Part shown: in pieces, positions 6,801 to 14,203 of the stretch
How positions within the stretch are numbered: position 1 is the stretch's first letter
How the letters are laid out: each line of letters begins with the position of its first letter
Source: Desulfobulbaceae bacterium
Lineage (GTDB): Bacteria; Desulfobacterota; Desulfobulbia; Desulfobulbales; Desulfocapsaceae
Assembly: GCA_027067035.1 (NCBI GenBank)
Contig: JAMOMO010000276.1
Location: 1-34,968, forward strand
DNA length: 34,968 bases
Reading direction: 5' to 3'
Made by a program: the position numbers and the translations under genes
The notes under the pieces: generated by a model
Seen by the model: only the letters and a program-made list of their open reading frames with translations
Told to the model about the DNA's origin: nothing
Databases searched by the model: none

Positions 6801-9722
6801 CTATAATTCACTGATCGTATCAAAGAGATCACCGTCGGCCTCAATTTTGGCTCTGTTTCCGATGATCATGCGATGGCTCTTGTGTAGCATCCTGTCAAAG
6901 GCGGCGGCAAAGGAGCGCATGTCTTTCACCGTTGTGGAGATAATTTCCCCTATCCGCTGCTGCTTGTATTCGGGGGTGATGCCGTTTAAATACTCGTTTC
7001 TGGCTGTGGCTCCCTTTCCTGCAGACGCCTGATGCGGGTTGAAGGTCCCGTAGGTGCCGATGATCAGCTGCTGCAACACCTCCCGGGGCAGCTCAAGTTC
7101 TGCAATAACCTTTGGCATTGCCATGTAGCTGTCATAGGTCTTTCGGACCTGGGGATCCCGGTAGCTGATCACTGCAAAATTGCCACTGATATGACTGAAC
7201 TGGATAAAACAGCCGTAGGCTCCACCCATCTGGCGGACACTGTTCCAGAGATAGTCCCTGGAGAGATAGGTCTTCAGGACCTCAAAATGGCCGTTGTAGC
7301 CTGTCCCGTCGGGCAGCAGAGTACCGCTCTGTACAGCATAGACCACTTCGGCGGAGGTTATCAGGGCCTCATGTGCGGGGAGCTCAGGGGTGATAAGTTC
7401 CTGGACGGGCAGTATGGTGTCGGGCAGACTCCTGACCAGATCTTCGCCCAGTTTATGAAAGGAGCTCACTTCAGCTTCATTGGCGGTGATGGAGAGGATA
7501 AGGTTGTTGCGGTTGAAGATAATGGCAGCCATCTCCTGCAGATCCCTGAGGAAAGACTCCTCCATCTCTGCATAGCCTGCGGCAAGCTGTTTGCTGCTGC
7601 GGTAGGCAGTGACTCCCGAGACCATTTCGTTGCAGGCTCCGGCCTGACTCAGCTGGGCAAAGGCCAGGGAGGTGGCAAGGCCGTAGCCCTCACTCTGGGC
7701 CGCATGTTCAGCCCAGGCAAACTCTCTGGCCACAATTTCCCGGATATGGACACGGTCCTGTAAAGAGAGATCGGAGAAAATATCGGTGAGGAGCTGCAGG
7801 CTCCGTTCCTGGTATTCGGGGAGACATTTGACCTGAAACCAGAGGATGGGCCGGAAACTTCCGTGCCCCCCCTTTTTGACATGACACTGGAAGTTGTGGG
7901 AAAAGCCTCCCGTGCAGGTGGCAATCTCCCTGGCAAGGTGCATGAAGTCCATGCTGCTGGTGCCGATTTCGGTGACAATGCTACCAAAGAGATCGAGCAG
8001 GGGAAGGTAGCGTGAGGGTAGTGTTGAGACATCAAAGCCAATTTCAATGTAGGAGATATGGTCAGTATTCAGTTCACTGAAAATACATTCTCTGCCATGG
8101 ATTTCAGTGGCCTGGGCCTGGTGGAAGCTGACCTGCTGTTCCAGGTCGCCAAGGTTGAGCTGGGGAAGAAGGTTCAGGGTTTCCACGCTGTTTGGCTTCT
8201 GCTGATCAGCCATCAGGGCGATGGTTCTGCTGATCAGTTTTTCCCGGCTTTCCCGGTTGAGTCCCTCTTCATATTTTTTCAGACGATCAGCTTCCCGGGC
8301 CAGCTCTCTGGCCTGTTTGTCAGGGTCGGGTCGCAGGGTGACCACCACGGTGGCCGGGTTGTCGAGGAGGTACTTCTGGATAAGTTCCTCAAAGTAGCGT
8401 TCTTCCAGGGCCTTTTGCCGAATGGAGATCAGGACTGTGTCTATCTGCAGTGCTTCATAGGGGTCTGTTCCATATTTAAAAGCGGGCAGGGCTTTGCCGA
8501 AGAGATCCAGTCCACGCTGGGCCTTGCAACCCTCTTCACGTACCCCGAATTCATATTTATTGAGTTCCGAAAGGATCAGATCATGCCCGAGCCCCTCTGC
8601 TGCCATCTGCGTCAGGGTGGTCTTGTAGAGTTTGAGGAAGTCGTCCCGTTTCTCAGGATCACTGCCCACAAGGTAGCTCACCATCATGGTCTTGAAACTT
8701 GAGGTGGAGAGATAGAATCCACCGAAGTCCTTGCATAAGCCACTGGTGATAACAGCATTTTTCAGGGGAGAGGCATCCGAGTTGTAGAGGATGTTGGCGA
8801 TAATCTGAAAGGCCGCATTTTCTTCACGGTTGAGCACGGTTGAGACCGTACTGGCCACGGCAATAAAGGTCTTTTCCGCAGTATCCGTGGAGTCGACACT
8901 GTAGCTGTCTTCGATGAAGGTGAGCCTGTCGATGTCTGTTCCGGGAGTCACTTCCGCCCGTTTACCGCTCTCCGGGAAGGCGGAGAGAAATTTGTCCTGG
9001 AGGTAGCGGAGTTCCTCCCCGAGATCGGCGTCACCGTAGACAAAAAAGGTCGCATTTGAAGGGTGGTAATGGGTCTTGTGGAAGGTGCAGAACTCTTCAT
9101 AGGAGAGATCCGGTATGTTTTTCGGGTCTCCGCCTGATTCGTGGGAATAGGTGGAGCCGGGCATGAGTCCGCCAAAGATGTGGTGGAAGATGAGTCTGAT
9201 GGGATCGGAAAAGGCTCCTTTCATCTCATTGTAGACCACTCCCTGGTACTGGAGGGGGGAATCTTCACTCTCCTGATGGTAATGCCAGCCTTCCTGTTCA
9301 AAGGTGGACCTGGCCAGCAGGGGATTCAAAACCACATCCATATACACATCCATGATATTGAAGTATTCCTTCATGTTCCTGGTGGCAAAGGGATAGTAGG
9401 TGACGTCGGAGCCGGTCATGGCATTTAAAAAAGTCATCAGTCCGCCCTTGTTGATCTCACCGAAGACATCTTTCACCGGGTACTTTCTGGAGCCCATGAG
9501 CACGGAATGTTCCAGAATATGGGCAACCCCTTTGGAATCGGTGGGGATGGTGTTAAATGATGCCGAAAAGGTCTTGTTGGAGTCACTGTTTTTGATGGCA
9601 AGCAGCGGGCAGCCGAGCAGATCGTGCTCAAAGAGGTACACATCGGCCTGGATCTCATCGATGTGTTGAAATTTTTTGAGGCTAAAGCCGGAATAGGAAG
9701 AGCCGGGGGTGTAGGAGGTCAT
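6801..9722 (-). CDS. M16C-family zinc metallopeptidase (PreP/insulinase-like)
   Basis: A 973-residue two-lobed peptidase. The inverted zinc motif HILEH sits at residues 68-72 and the third ligand is in VVYNEMKGAFSDP about 75 residues later. SRKYPVKDVFGEINKGGLMTFLNAMTGSDVTYYPF is the family-defining block. The middle region (EELIQKYLLDNPATVVVTLRPDP) matches the M16C-associated domain, and the second half is the catalytically silent lobe. Length fits presequence-protease/SYPL relatives, which degrade short peptides inside a closed chamber. There is no signal peptide, so it is probably cytoplasmic. It sits 16 nt after dtd and 23 nt before the methyltransferase. Whether it serves the dar pathway or only shares its operon is unclear. 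Confidence 0.93.
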   Translation of the reverse strand: MTSYTPGSSYSGFSLKKFQHIDEIQADVYLFEHDLLGCPLLAIKNSDSNKTFSASFNTIPTDSKGVAHILEHSVLMGSRKYPVKDVFGEINKGGLMTFLNAMTGSDVTYYPFATRNMKEYFNIMDVYMDVVLNPLLARSTFEQEGWHYHQESEDSPLQYQGVVYNEMKGAFSDPIRLIFHHIFGGLMPGSTYSHESGGDPKNIPDLSYEEFCTFHKTHYHPSNATFFVYGDADLGEELRYLQDKFLSAFPESGKRAEVTPGTDIDRLTFIEDSYSVDSTDTAEKTFIAVASTVSTVLNREENAAFQIIANILYNSDASPLKNAVITSGLCKDFGGFYLSTSSFKTMMVSYLVGSDPEKRDDFLKLYKTTLTQMAAEGLGHDLILSELNKYEFGVREEGCKAQRGLDLFGKALPAFKYGTDPYEALQIDTVLISIRQKALEERYFEELIQKYLLDNPATVVVTLRPDPDKQARELAREADRLKKYEEGLNRESREKLISRTIALMADQQKPNSVETLNLLPQLNLGDLEQQVSFHQAQATEIHGRECIFSELNTDHISYIEIGFDVSTLPSRYLPLLDLFGSIVTEIGTSSMDFMHLAREIATCTGGFSHNFQCHVKKGGHGSFRPILWFQVKCLPEYQERSLQLLTDIFSDLSLQDRVHIREIVAREFAWAEHAAQSEGYGLATSLAFAQLSQAGACNEMVSGVTAYRSSKQLAAGYAEMEESFLRDLQEMAAIIFNRNNLILSITANEAEVSSFHKLGEDLVRSLPDTILPVQELITPELPAHEALITSAEVVYAVQSGTLLPDGTGYNGHFEVLKTYLSRDYLWNSVRQMGGAYGCFIQFSHISGNFAVISYRDPQVRKTYDSYMAMPKVIAELELPREVLQQLIIGTYGTFNPHQASAGKGATARNEYLNGITPEYKQQRIGEIISTTVKDMRSFAAAFDRMLHKSHRMIIGNRAKIEADGDLFDTISEL

Positions 9723-9738
9723 TTAGTATCTCATTGGG

Positions 9739-10188
9739 TTAAAAGAGTTTTGATGAGTCGAGCAGGAGCGTTACGGGCCCGTCATTGACAAGCTCCACAT
9801 CCATGTGGGCCTGAAATCTGCCACTGGCACAGCGGATGTTTTTCTGTCTGATGGCTTCGATGAACAGCTGGTAGAGCTGTTGTGCGTGATCAGGAGGGGC
9901 TGCTGCGGAAAAACCGGGGCGGCGTCCCTTGCGACAGTCACCATAGAGGGTGAACTGGGAAACCACCAGCAGGGATTTCCCCATGTCGATCAGGGAGTTG
10001 TTCATCTTTCCGTCTTCATCTTCAAAGATACGGAGATTGACGATCTTCTCGGCAAGCCAGGCGATATCTTTTCTCCTGTCATCACCATGGATACCGAGAA
10101 ATACCAGAAGACCGGATTCTATTTCACCTGTGACTTCAGAGGCGACGGTGACCGATGCCCGTTTCACTCGTTGAATAACTGCGCGCAT
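9739..10188 (-). CDS. dtd: D-aminoacyl-tRNA deacylase
   Basis: A 149-residue Dtd homologue of standard length. It begins MRAVIQRVKRASVTV, has the SQFTLYGD motif at about residues 97-104 with the basic CRKGRRPGF segment after it, and ends with NDGPVTLLLD, the second active-site motif (the cross-subunit Gly-cisPro is present in GP). It hydrolyses D-amino acids and glycine mischarged onto tRNA. It starts 10 nt after the outer-membrane gene and ends 16 nt before the M16C gene, so it is cotranscribed with both. It is a housekeeping gene and nothing about it is unusual. Confidence 0.96.
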   Translation of the reverse strand: MRAVIQRVKRASVTVASEVTGEIESGLLVFLGIHGDDRRKDIAWLAEKIVNLRIFEDEDGKMNNSLIDMGKSLLVVSQFTLYGDCRKGRRPGFSAAAPPDHAQQLYQLFIEAIRQKNIRCASGRFQAHMDVELVNDGPVTLLLDSSKLF

Positions 10189-10198
10189 GGTAAACGGA

Positions 10199-11536
10199 TT
10201 AAAACGGCTGGCCGAACATCACCCATGCGGATGTGGTTTCATCTGAAAAGCCGACATCCAAACGGACAACAGCACCGGAAAGCATGGCGCGGATGGCAAA
10301 ACCTCCATCCACCTTCCAGTCCCGGAGAAGGTCGGAGTCGTAGCCATTGGCCACCCGGCCTCCTTCGGCAAAGGCAACAAGCTGGAGCCAGTCACTCTTT
10401 AAAAACCGCAGCCATGAGATGTTTCCCAGGGGGTTCCAGTCCAGTGTGTAGCGATATTCCGCTGTGGTGTAGACAACAGAGCGATCGTTGAAACGGTTTA
10501 TGGGATAGGCCCGCATTCTGTAAAAGCCGCCAAGATTTGCCCCTTCGTAGAATGGAGGACGGTCTGTGACAGAGACTGATCCGTCACTGTTGTTCTGCTC
10601 GTTCCAGCTCGGGGTGTCTCCGGTCCACAGGTTGAGGGCGATGATGCGCTGTTTGGCCCAGGAGGAGCTTCCCAGAGAAAAGTACTTGCTTGCCTCAAAC
10701 TCCATGAATGTCCACTTGTAGGGGGATTCCAGCCATGCGAAATCATGGGTGAGAGCAAGGTACTGGCTGCTGCCGGTGGAGGGATTGGACGGAAAATCCG
10801 TGTTGTTATAAGAGATGGCAAGCTGCACCGGATGTACTGTGGCCTCTTTTTCCCCTTCCTCAAGCTCAAAACTGCGATAGCGGTTGTACTGGCGCAGCAT
10901 CAGCGTTGTCACCCCTTCACTGAGAGGGTTCCAGCTGTCACCGCCAACGGCGGCAGAGCGGAGGAGACCGCCTTTCAGGTGATAGTGCTGCATGGAGTCA
11001 TTTGCTGCTGCTCCCCACGGCAGGACATACTCGATTTTAAAGTCAGACCAGTTGTCATAGCCACTGTCCTCCACAAAATCGTCCATGTCTGAATCATTAC
11101 TGCCGGGTCGAATACTATCCTGTTGAAAGTCAACGGCAGTATAGGCCCGGTTTTTCGGATAGTGCCCCATCATTCCCTGGGCACTGAAAAAGAACCGCGG
11201 TGCAAAGGAGGGTTGAAAATCCCACATGCCGAGGAAAAGGGCGGCAACACCATCAAAACTTCCGAAGGCTGTGGCACCAAGCAGGAGCTGTTCCTGGCCG
11301 TAGCCCTTGGTTCCGCCACCAACACCCATGCTGAAGCCCATGCTTTCCGTTGAGAAGGCGTAGGGGAGCAGCAGTTTGTTTTTTGTCCCGTTCTCGGCGT
11401 TTTCTTCCCGGGAGAGTGTACTTTTGATACTGGTTTTGGGTCTTGCCTGCAGTGTGGGTACAGCCAGGAGAGACACAAGGCCGAGAAGGCAGAAGGTCTT
11501 CAGTAGGGGGGAGATGTTCATAGAGTACCTGTTCAT
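10199..11536 (-). CDS. BamA/TamA-like (Omp85 superfamily) outer-membrane beta-barrel protein
   Basis: A 445-residue exported protein. The signal peptide covers roughly residues 8-31 (hydrophobic core FCLLGLVSLLAV, then QA). The rest is rich in alternating aromatic strands and ends with a C-terminal Phe, typical of barrel proteins. The block GGFYRMRAYPINRFNDRSVVYTTAEYR resembles the conserved Omp85 loop-6 and strand region (R-G/M-R-x-Y). No POTRA domains are visible, so it is a barrel-only surface-antigen D15-type protein. A second Met at codon 5 is an alternative start. It is the first gene of the run that ends in the dar genes. A role in lipid or protein export across the outer membrane is possible but unproven. 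Confidence 0.8.
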   Translation of the reverse strand: MNRYSMNISPLLKTFCLLGLVSLLAVPTLQARPKTSIKSTLSREENAENGTKNKLLLPYAFSTESMGFSMGVGGGTKGYGQEQLLLGATAFGSFDGVAALFLGMWDFQPSFAPRFFFSAQGMMGHYPKNRAYTAVDFQQDSIRPGSNDSDMDDFVEDSGYDNWSDFKIEYVLPWGAAANDSMQHYHLKGGLLRSAAVGGDSWNPLSEGVTTLMLRQYNRYRSFELEEGEKEATVHPVQLAISYNNTDFPSNPSTGSSQYLALTHDFAWLESPYKWTFMEFEASKYFSLGSSSWAKQRIIALNLWTGDTPSWNEQNNSDGSVSVTDRPPFYEGANLGGFYRMRAYPINRFNDRSVVYTTAEYRYTLDWNPLGNISWLRFLKSDWLQLVAFAEGGRVANGYDSDLLRDWKVDGGFAIRAMLSGAVVRLDVGFSDETTSAWVMFGQPF

Positions 11537-11572
11537 GAAAAGTATAATTTCTATCGAGAGATAATTTGTCCT

Positions 11573-11601
11573 ATCTTACTCTAAAACGTATGAATTTCCA
11601 A
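11573..11601 (-). promoter_or_regulatory. Candidate sigma-70 promoter for the outer-membrane/dar operon
   Basis: Read on the minus strand, TTGGAA (11601-11596) is followed after 17 nt by TAAGAT (11578-11573). Both are four-of-six matches to the -35 and -10 consensus. The site lies about 37 nt upstream of the outer-membrane gene start, in the only sizeable gap before the eleven-gene run. Supported by pattern only. Confidence 0.35.
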
Positions 11602-11672
11602 ATATTCTGCAGTTTGGCCCTTCTCCGGGCGCAGCATCAGAAATATCCGCTGAAAAAAGGGTTCCGGAATTG

Positions 11673-12542
11673 TCACTGGCGCTGTTCTTCCGAAGGCCGT
11701 GGCCAGAGCTGGTCTGGTCTTCCCTTTTCATCCAGGGTGCAGGCCTTGACTGCGGGATCGTGGTAGAAGGTGAACCAGCTTTGAGAGTTCCGGTAATGAT
11801 TGAAGTACTCTTCCTTTCTGTCGATGACTTCCAGGGGGAAATTGTCGTAGGCCATGATCCAGAGAGGATTGGAGTGAAGGTGGGTGGGGAAGAGATCACC
11901 CAGGTGAACTGCAGTGGTCCCCTGTGAACGGATTTCTATCAACTGGTGGCCACGGGTGTGTCCTCCGGTGTGGCGCAGTGTGATGCCGGGGATCACTTCG
12001 CTTACGCCCTCAACGATGGCAAGTTTTCCTTCACGCCTGAGCAGGGAGAAATTTTCAGGCCAGTAGGTGGCCCGGGCACGACGGCACGGGTTCTCCACAT
12101 CTTCCCATTCGGCTTTTTGAATATGGTGGGTTGCCTCCGGGAAGCTGAGTTCTTCTTCACCGTGAGAGTTGTGCATGACAATTCCGCCGGCATGATCAAA
12201 ATCACAGTGGGAAAGCAGAACATGGTCAATGTCCCGGCGGGAGAGCCCGTGCTCTGCCAGGTCATCAATGATGGACCAGGGAGATTCCACCTGAAAGATG
12301 GCGAGTTGTTTGGCGCTGAGTTTGTTGCCAAGGCCGGTGTCTACAATTACGGCGTGTTCCGGGGTTTTTATAAGGAGCACATCGTTGGTGAAGGGAAGGG
12401 AGTTGTCGGGTGCCGGCCGGCATCGTTTTTCCCAGAGGACTTTAGGTACAGCGCCGAACATGGTCCCGCCATCAAGGCGGAAGTTTCCCCCATTCAGCCA
12501 GTAAATCTGAAATTCTCCAATGTGTAGAGGCGGGCAGTTCAT
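11673..12542 (-). CDS. Metallo-beta-lactamase-fold hydrolase with HxDxDH motif
   Basis: A 289-residue MBL-fold protein, related in layout to AHL-lactonase-type and glyoxalase-II-type hydrolases. The metal motif is SHCDFDHAGG at residues 111-120, that is H-x-D-x-D-H instead of H-x-H-x-D-H. The remaining ligands are present: H in GGHTRGHQ, D in HLGDLFPTH and H in FYHDPAV. Flavodiiron proteins also use an acidic residue (HxExDH), so binding of iron or a mixed metal site is conceivable (inference). No signal peptide. The ATG at 12542 has a GGAG Shine-Dalgarno a few nt upstream. It is 136 nt from the next gene and probably has its own transcript. The substrate is unknown. Confidence 0.88.
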   Translation of the reverse strand: MNCPPLHIGEFQIYWLNGGNFRLDGGTMFGAVPKVLWEKRCRPAPDNSLPFTNDVLLIKTPEHAVIVDTGLGNKLSAKQLAIFQVESPWSIIDDLAEHGLSRRDIDHVLLSHCDFDHAGGIVMHNSHGEEELSFPEATHHIQKAEWEDVENPCRRARATYWPENFSLLRREGKLAIVEGVSEVIPGITLRHTGGHTRGHQLIEIRSQGTTAVHLGDLFPTHLHSNPLWIMAYDNFPLEVIDRKEEYFNHYRNSQSWFTFYHDPAVKACTLDEKGRPDQLWPRPSEEQRQ

Positions 12543-12827
12543 ATTTTCTCCATGCGTTTATCCGGAGCTGCTGTAGCAGAAATCACGGGAGGTTTTGAGG
12601 TATACTCCTGTTTGGAGGCGTCCCGTATGATATCTCTTCAGAGCTGTTTTTTCAGTAGAGTTTGAAAAAGAACATGTTTTTGAGAAATGTGGTATGAAAA
12701 AAAACTGAATTATGATTCAATTGTAGCAGCGGTGGTTTTGGGGGGCATGTCGTTGAGTATGTTCAACAATAGTCACATGGTCCTGAACGGAATCTGATAA
12801 GCATCACAACCTCTTTATTATTTGATT
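12543..12827. other. Divergent intergenic region between the MBL gene and the TPR gene
   Basis: This 285-nt spacer must contain the promoters of two divergent transcripts. Visible structures are a separated 6-bp inverted pair ACGGGA/TCCCGT (12585-12590 and 12621-12626) and a small inverted repeat GTTGA-6-TCAAC (12752-12767), about 60 nt upstream of the TPR start. Neither can be assigned to a regulator. No ORF of note lies here. Confidence 0.35.
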
Positions 12828-13451
12828 ATGAAACTGAAACAGACAAAATGCTTTCCCCGGTTGTCGGTTCTCTGTACTGCGTCTCTCCTGTTGCTGGCCT
12901 CACCATTTCCAGGGGCAACTCCTGCATTCTCAGCTCAGCCGTTGCCGAAAATCACCTATCAGGGTCTGCACAGCAGGACTTTTGGTGATACTGACACGCT
13001 TCCAGCAACAGAGCAAAAGCCATTGGTGCAGGAAAGTGATGAGCAGGCCGGCGGGAAACAGATTGGAGAAAAGCCTTCCGCCGGAAAAGCACAGAGAGTT
13101 GACGTTGCACTGGCAAAACGACTCTTGAAAAAGGGTACTGAGGAGGCAAAGGCGGGTAAGCTTGAACAGGCACGGTCACTCATTGAGCAGTCACTGGAGG
13201 CCAATCCGAAAGATATTGCTGCGTTGAACAACCTGGGACTTGTCCTGAGAAAGCTGGGTAAGTATGAGGAGGCATCCAGGAGATACAGACAGGCCCTTGC
13301 CATATCTCCAGATTATCCATTAACACACAAGAATTACGGGGTATTATTGGAAATAATGGCTGTCAGGGAGTATCGGAAGTATTGTGAACTGGTGCCCGAT
13401 TCAGCGAAGAGGAAAAAGGTGGAAATGAAAATTCAGCGATTGACACGGTAG
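12828..13451 (+). CDS. Exported TPR-repeat protein
   Basis: A 207-residue protein with an N-terminal signal peptide (basic start MKLKQTK, hydrophobic core SLLLLASPFPG, likely cleavage after AFSA near residue 35). A low-complexity linker follows, then about two and a half TPR units: LLKKGTEEAKAGKLEQARSL, PKDIAALNNLGLVLRKLGKY and PDYPLTHKNYGVLLEIMAV. The C-terminus is basic. The ATG at 12828 is preferred over a TTG six nt upstream. No clear Shine-Dalgarno is seen. The stop codon overlaps or abuts the next gene (TAGTG), so this is the first gene of a three-gene envelope operon. It probably acts as a periplasmic protein-protein adaptor (inference). Confidence 0.85.
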   Translation: MKLKQTKCFPRLSVLCTASLLLLASPFPGATPAFSAQPLPKITYQGLHSRTFGDTDTLPATEQKPLVQESDEQAGGKQIGEKPSAGKAQRVDVALAKRLLKKGTEEAKAGKLEQARSLIEQSLEANPKDIAALNNLGLVLRKLGKYEEASRRYRQALAISPDYPLTHKNYGVLLEIMAVREYRKYCELVPDSAKRKKVEMKIQRLTR

Positions 13452-13456
13452 TGAGG

Positions 13457-14197
13457 ATGAATACAAAAAAAAGGAAATCTCCGGGAAGGGTTCTCCCATT
13501 GATACTCTGTTGTGCCATGCTCTTCTTTTTCCCGGGTTGTATCCCGAAGCGTGCAGCACCTGTCTATTCTTTTGGACATATTGATACCGTGATGGTTGTT
13601 CGTGTGGGATCCCTTAATTTCAGAAAATGCCCTTCTGTTCAGTGTCGCATATTGACAACTCTGCACAGGGGTGAAAAAGTTGTTGTTCTGCAGGAGGAAG
13701 GGGCCTGGGTACAGGTTCAGCGTCTCCTGGATGATGCCGAGGGCTGGGTGGCTGTGAAATATCTTGATGAGCTGGAGGAGGATACGCCGGAACCGTCCGC
13801 CCCGGCACCTGTATCCGGTGAAACACCCCCTGAACGTCCCGGGAACATGGTTGATATGGAGGTTTCTGCGGACAGTGGAGCAGCTGAGGTTCTGGACAGT
13901 GAAGAGTTTGCACCGGTGGATGATGATGTGGAGGCTGCAATAGACGGCAGTCCGAATGTGGAGGAGCTCCCCCGGGAAGAGATATCTGTGCAGGAGGAAA
14001 TTCCTGAGCAGGATACTTTTGTGCCGGAAAGTGGGAGTGAGCTGACGGGCGTTGAAGATGAATTCGCGGATGTGGCGGAAGAGGTGGATGTTGAAAGGCA
14101 GGAGAAGGTGGACAGTTCTCCGGCAGACGATGATCTCCCTCAGGAAAGTGTCCCTGCCGTATCGGATCAGGAAATAGAAGAAGAGTTTGCAGAATAG
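13457..14197 (+). CDS. SH3b-domain lipoprotein with acidic tail
   Basis: A 246-residue predicted lipoprotein. The signal peptide runs from RKSPGRVLPLILCC to the lipobox FPGC, with Cys28 as the lipidation site. A bacterial SH3 (SH3_3) domain spans about residues 45-105, showing the LNFRKCPSVQCRILTTLHRGEKV core and the GAWVQV...GWVAVKYL end. The last 140 residues are low-complexity and strongly acidic, rich in Glu, Asp, Pro and Ser. A GTG at 13451, overlapping the TPR stop, is an alternative start two codons earlier. SH3b domains often bind peptidoglycan or protein. The acidic tail could bind cations or a basic partner. It lies between an exported TPR protein and a membrane-anchored propeller protein. 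Confidence 0.82.
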   Translation: MNTKKRKSPGRVLPLILCCAMLFFFPGCIPKRAAPVYSFGHIDTVMVVRVGSLNFRKCPSVQCRILTTLHRGEKVVVLQEEGAWVQVQRLLDDAEGWVAVKYLDELEEDTPEPSAPAPVSGETPPERPGNMVDMEVSADSGAAEVLDSEEFAPVDDDVEAAIDGSPNVEELPREEISVQEEIPEQDTFVPESGSELTGVEDEFADVAEEVDVERQEKVDSSPADDDLPQESVPAVSDQEIEEEFAE

Positions 14198-14203
14198 CGA
14201 TGG

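Noticed and set aside
7032..7763. Long plus-strand open frame opposite the M16C protease gene
   Set aside because: It is an antisense shadow of a clear M16C coding region with conserved motifs. Its translation has no family features.
12585..12626. ACGGGA/TCCCGT inverted pair as a terminator
   Set aside because: The loop is 30 nt, the stem is only 6 bp and there is no T-tract; it also lies upstream of, not after, both neighbouring genes.
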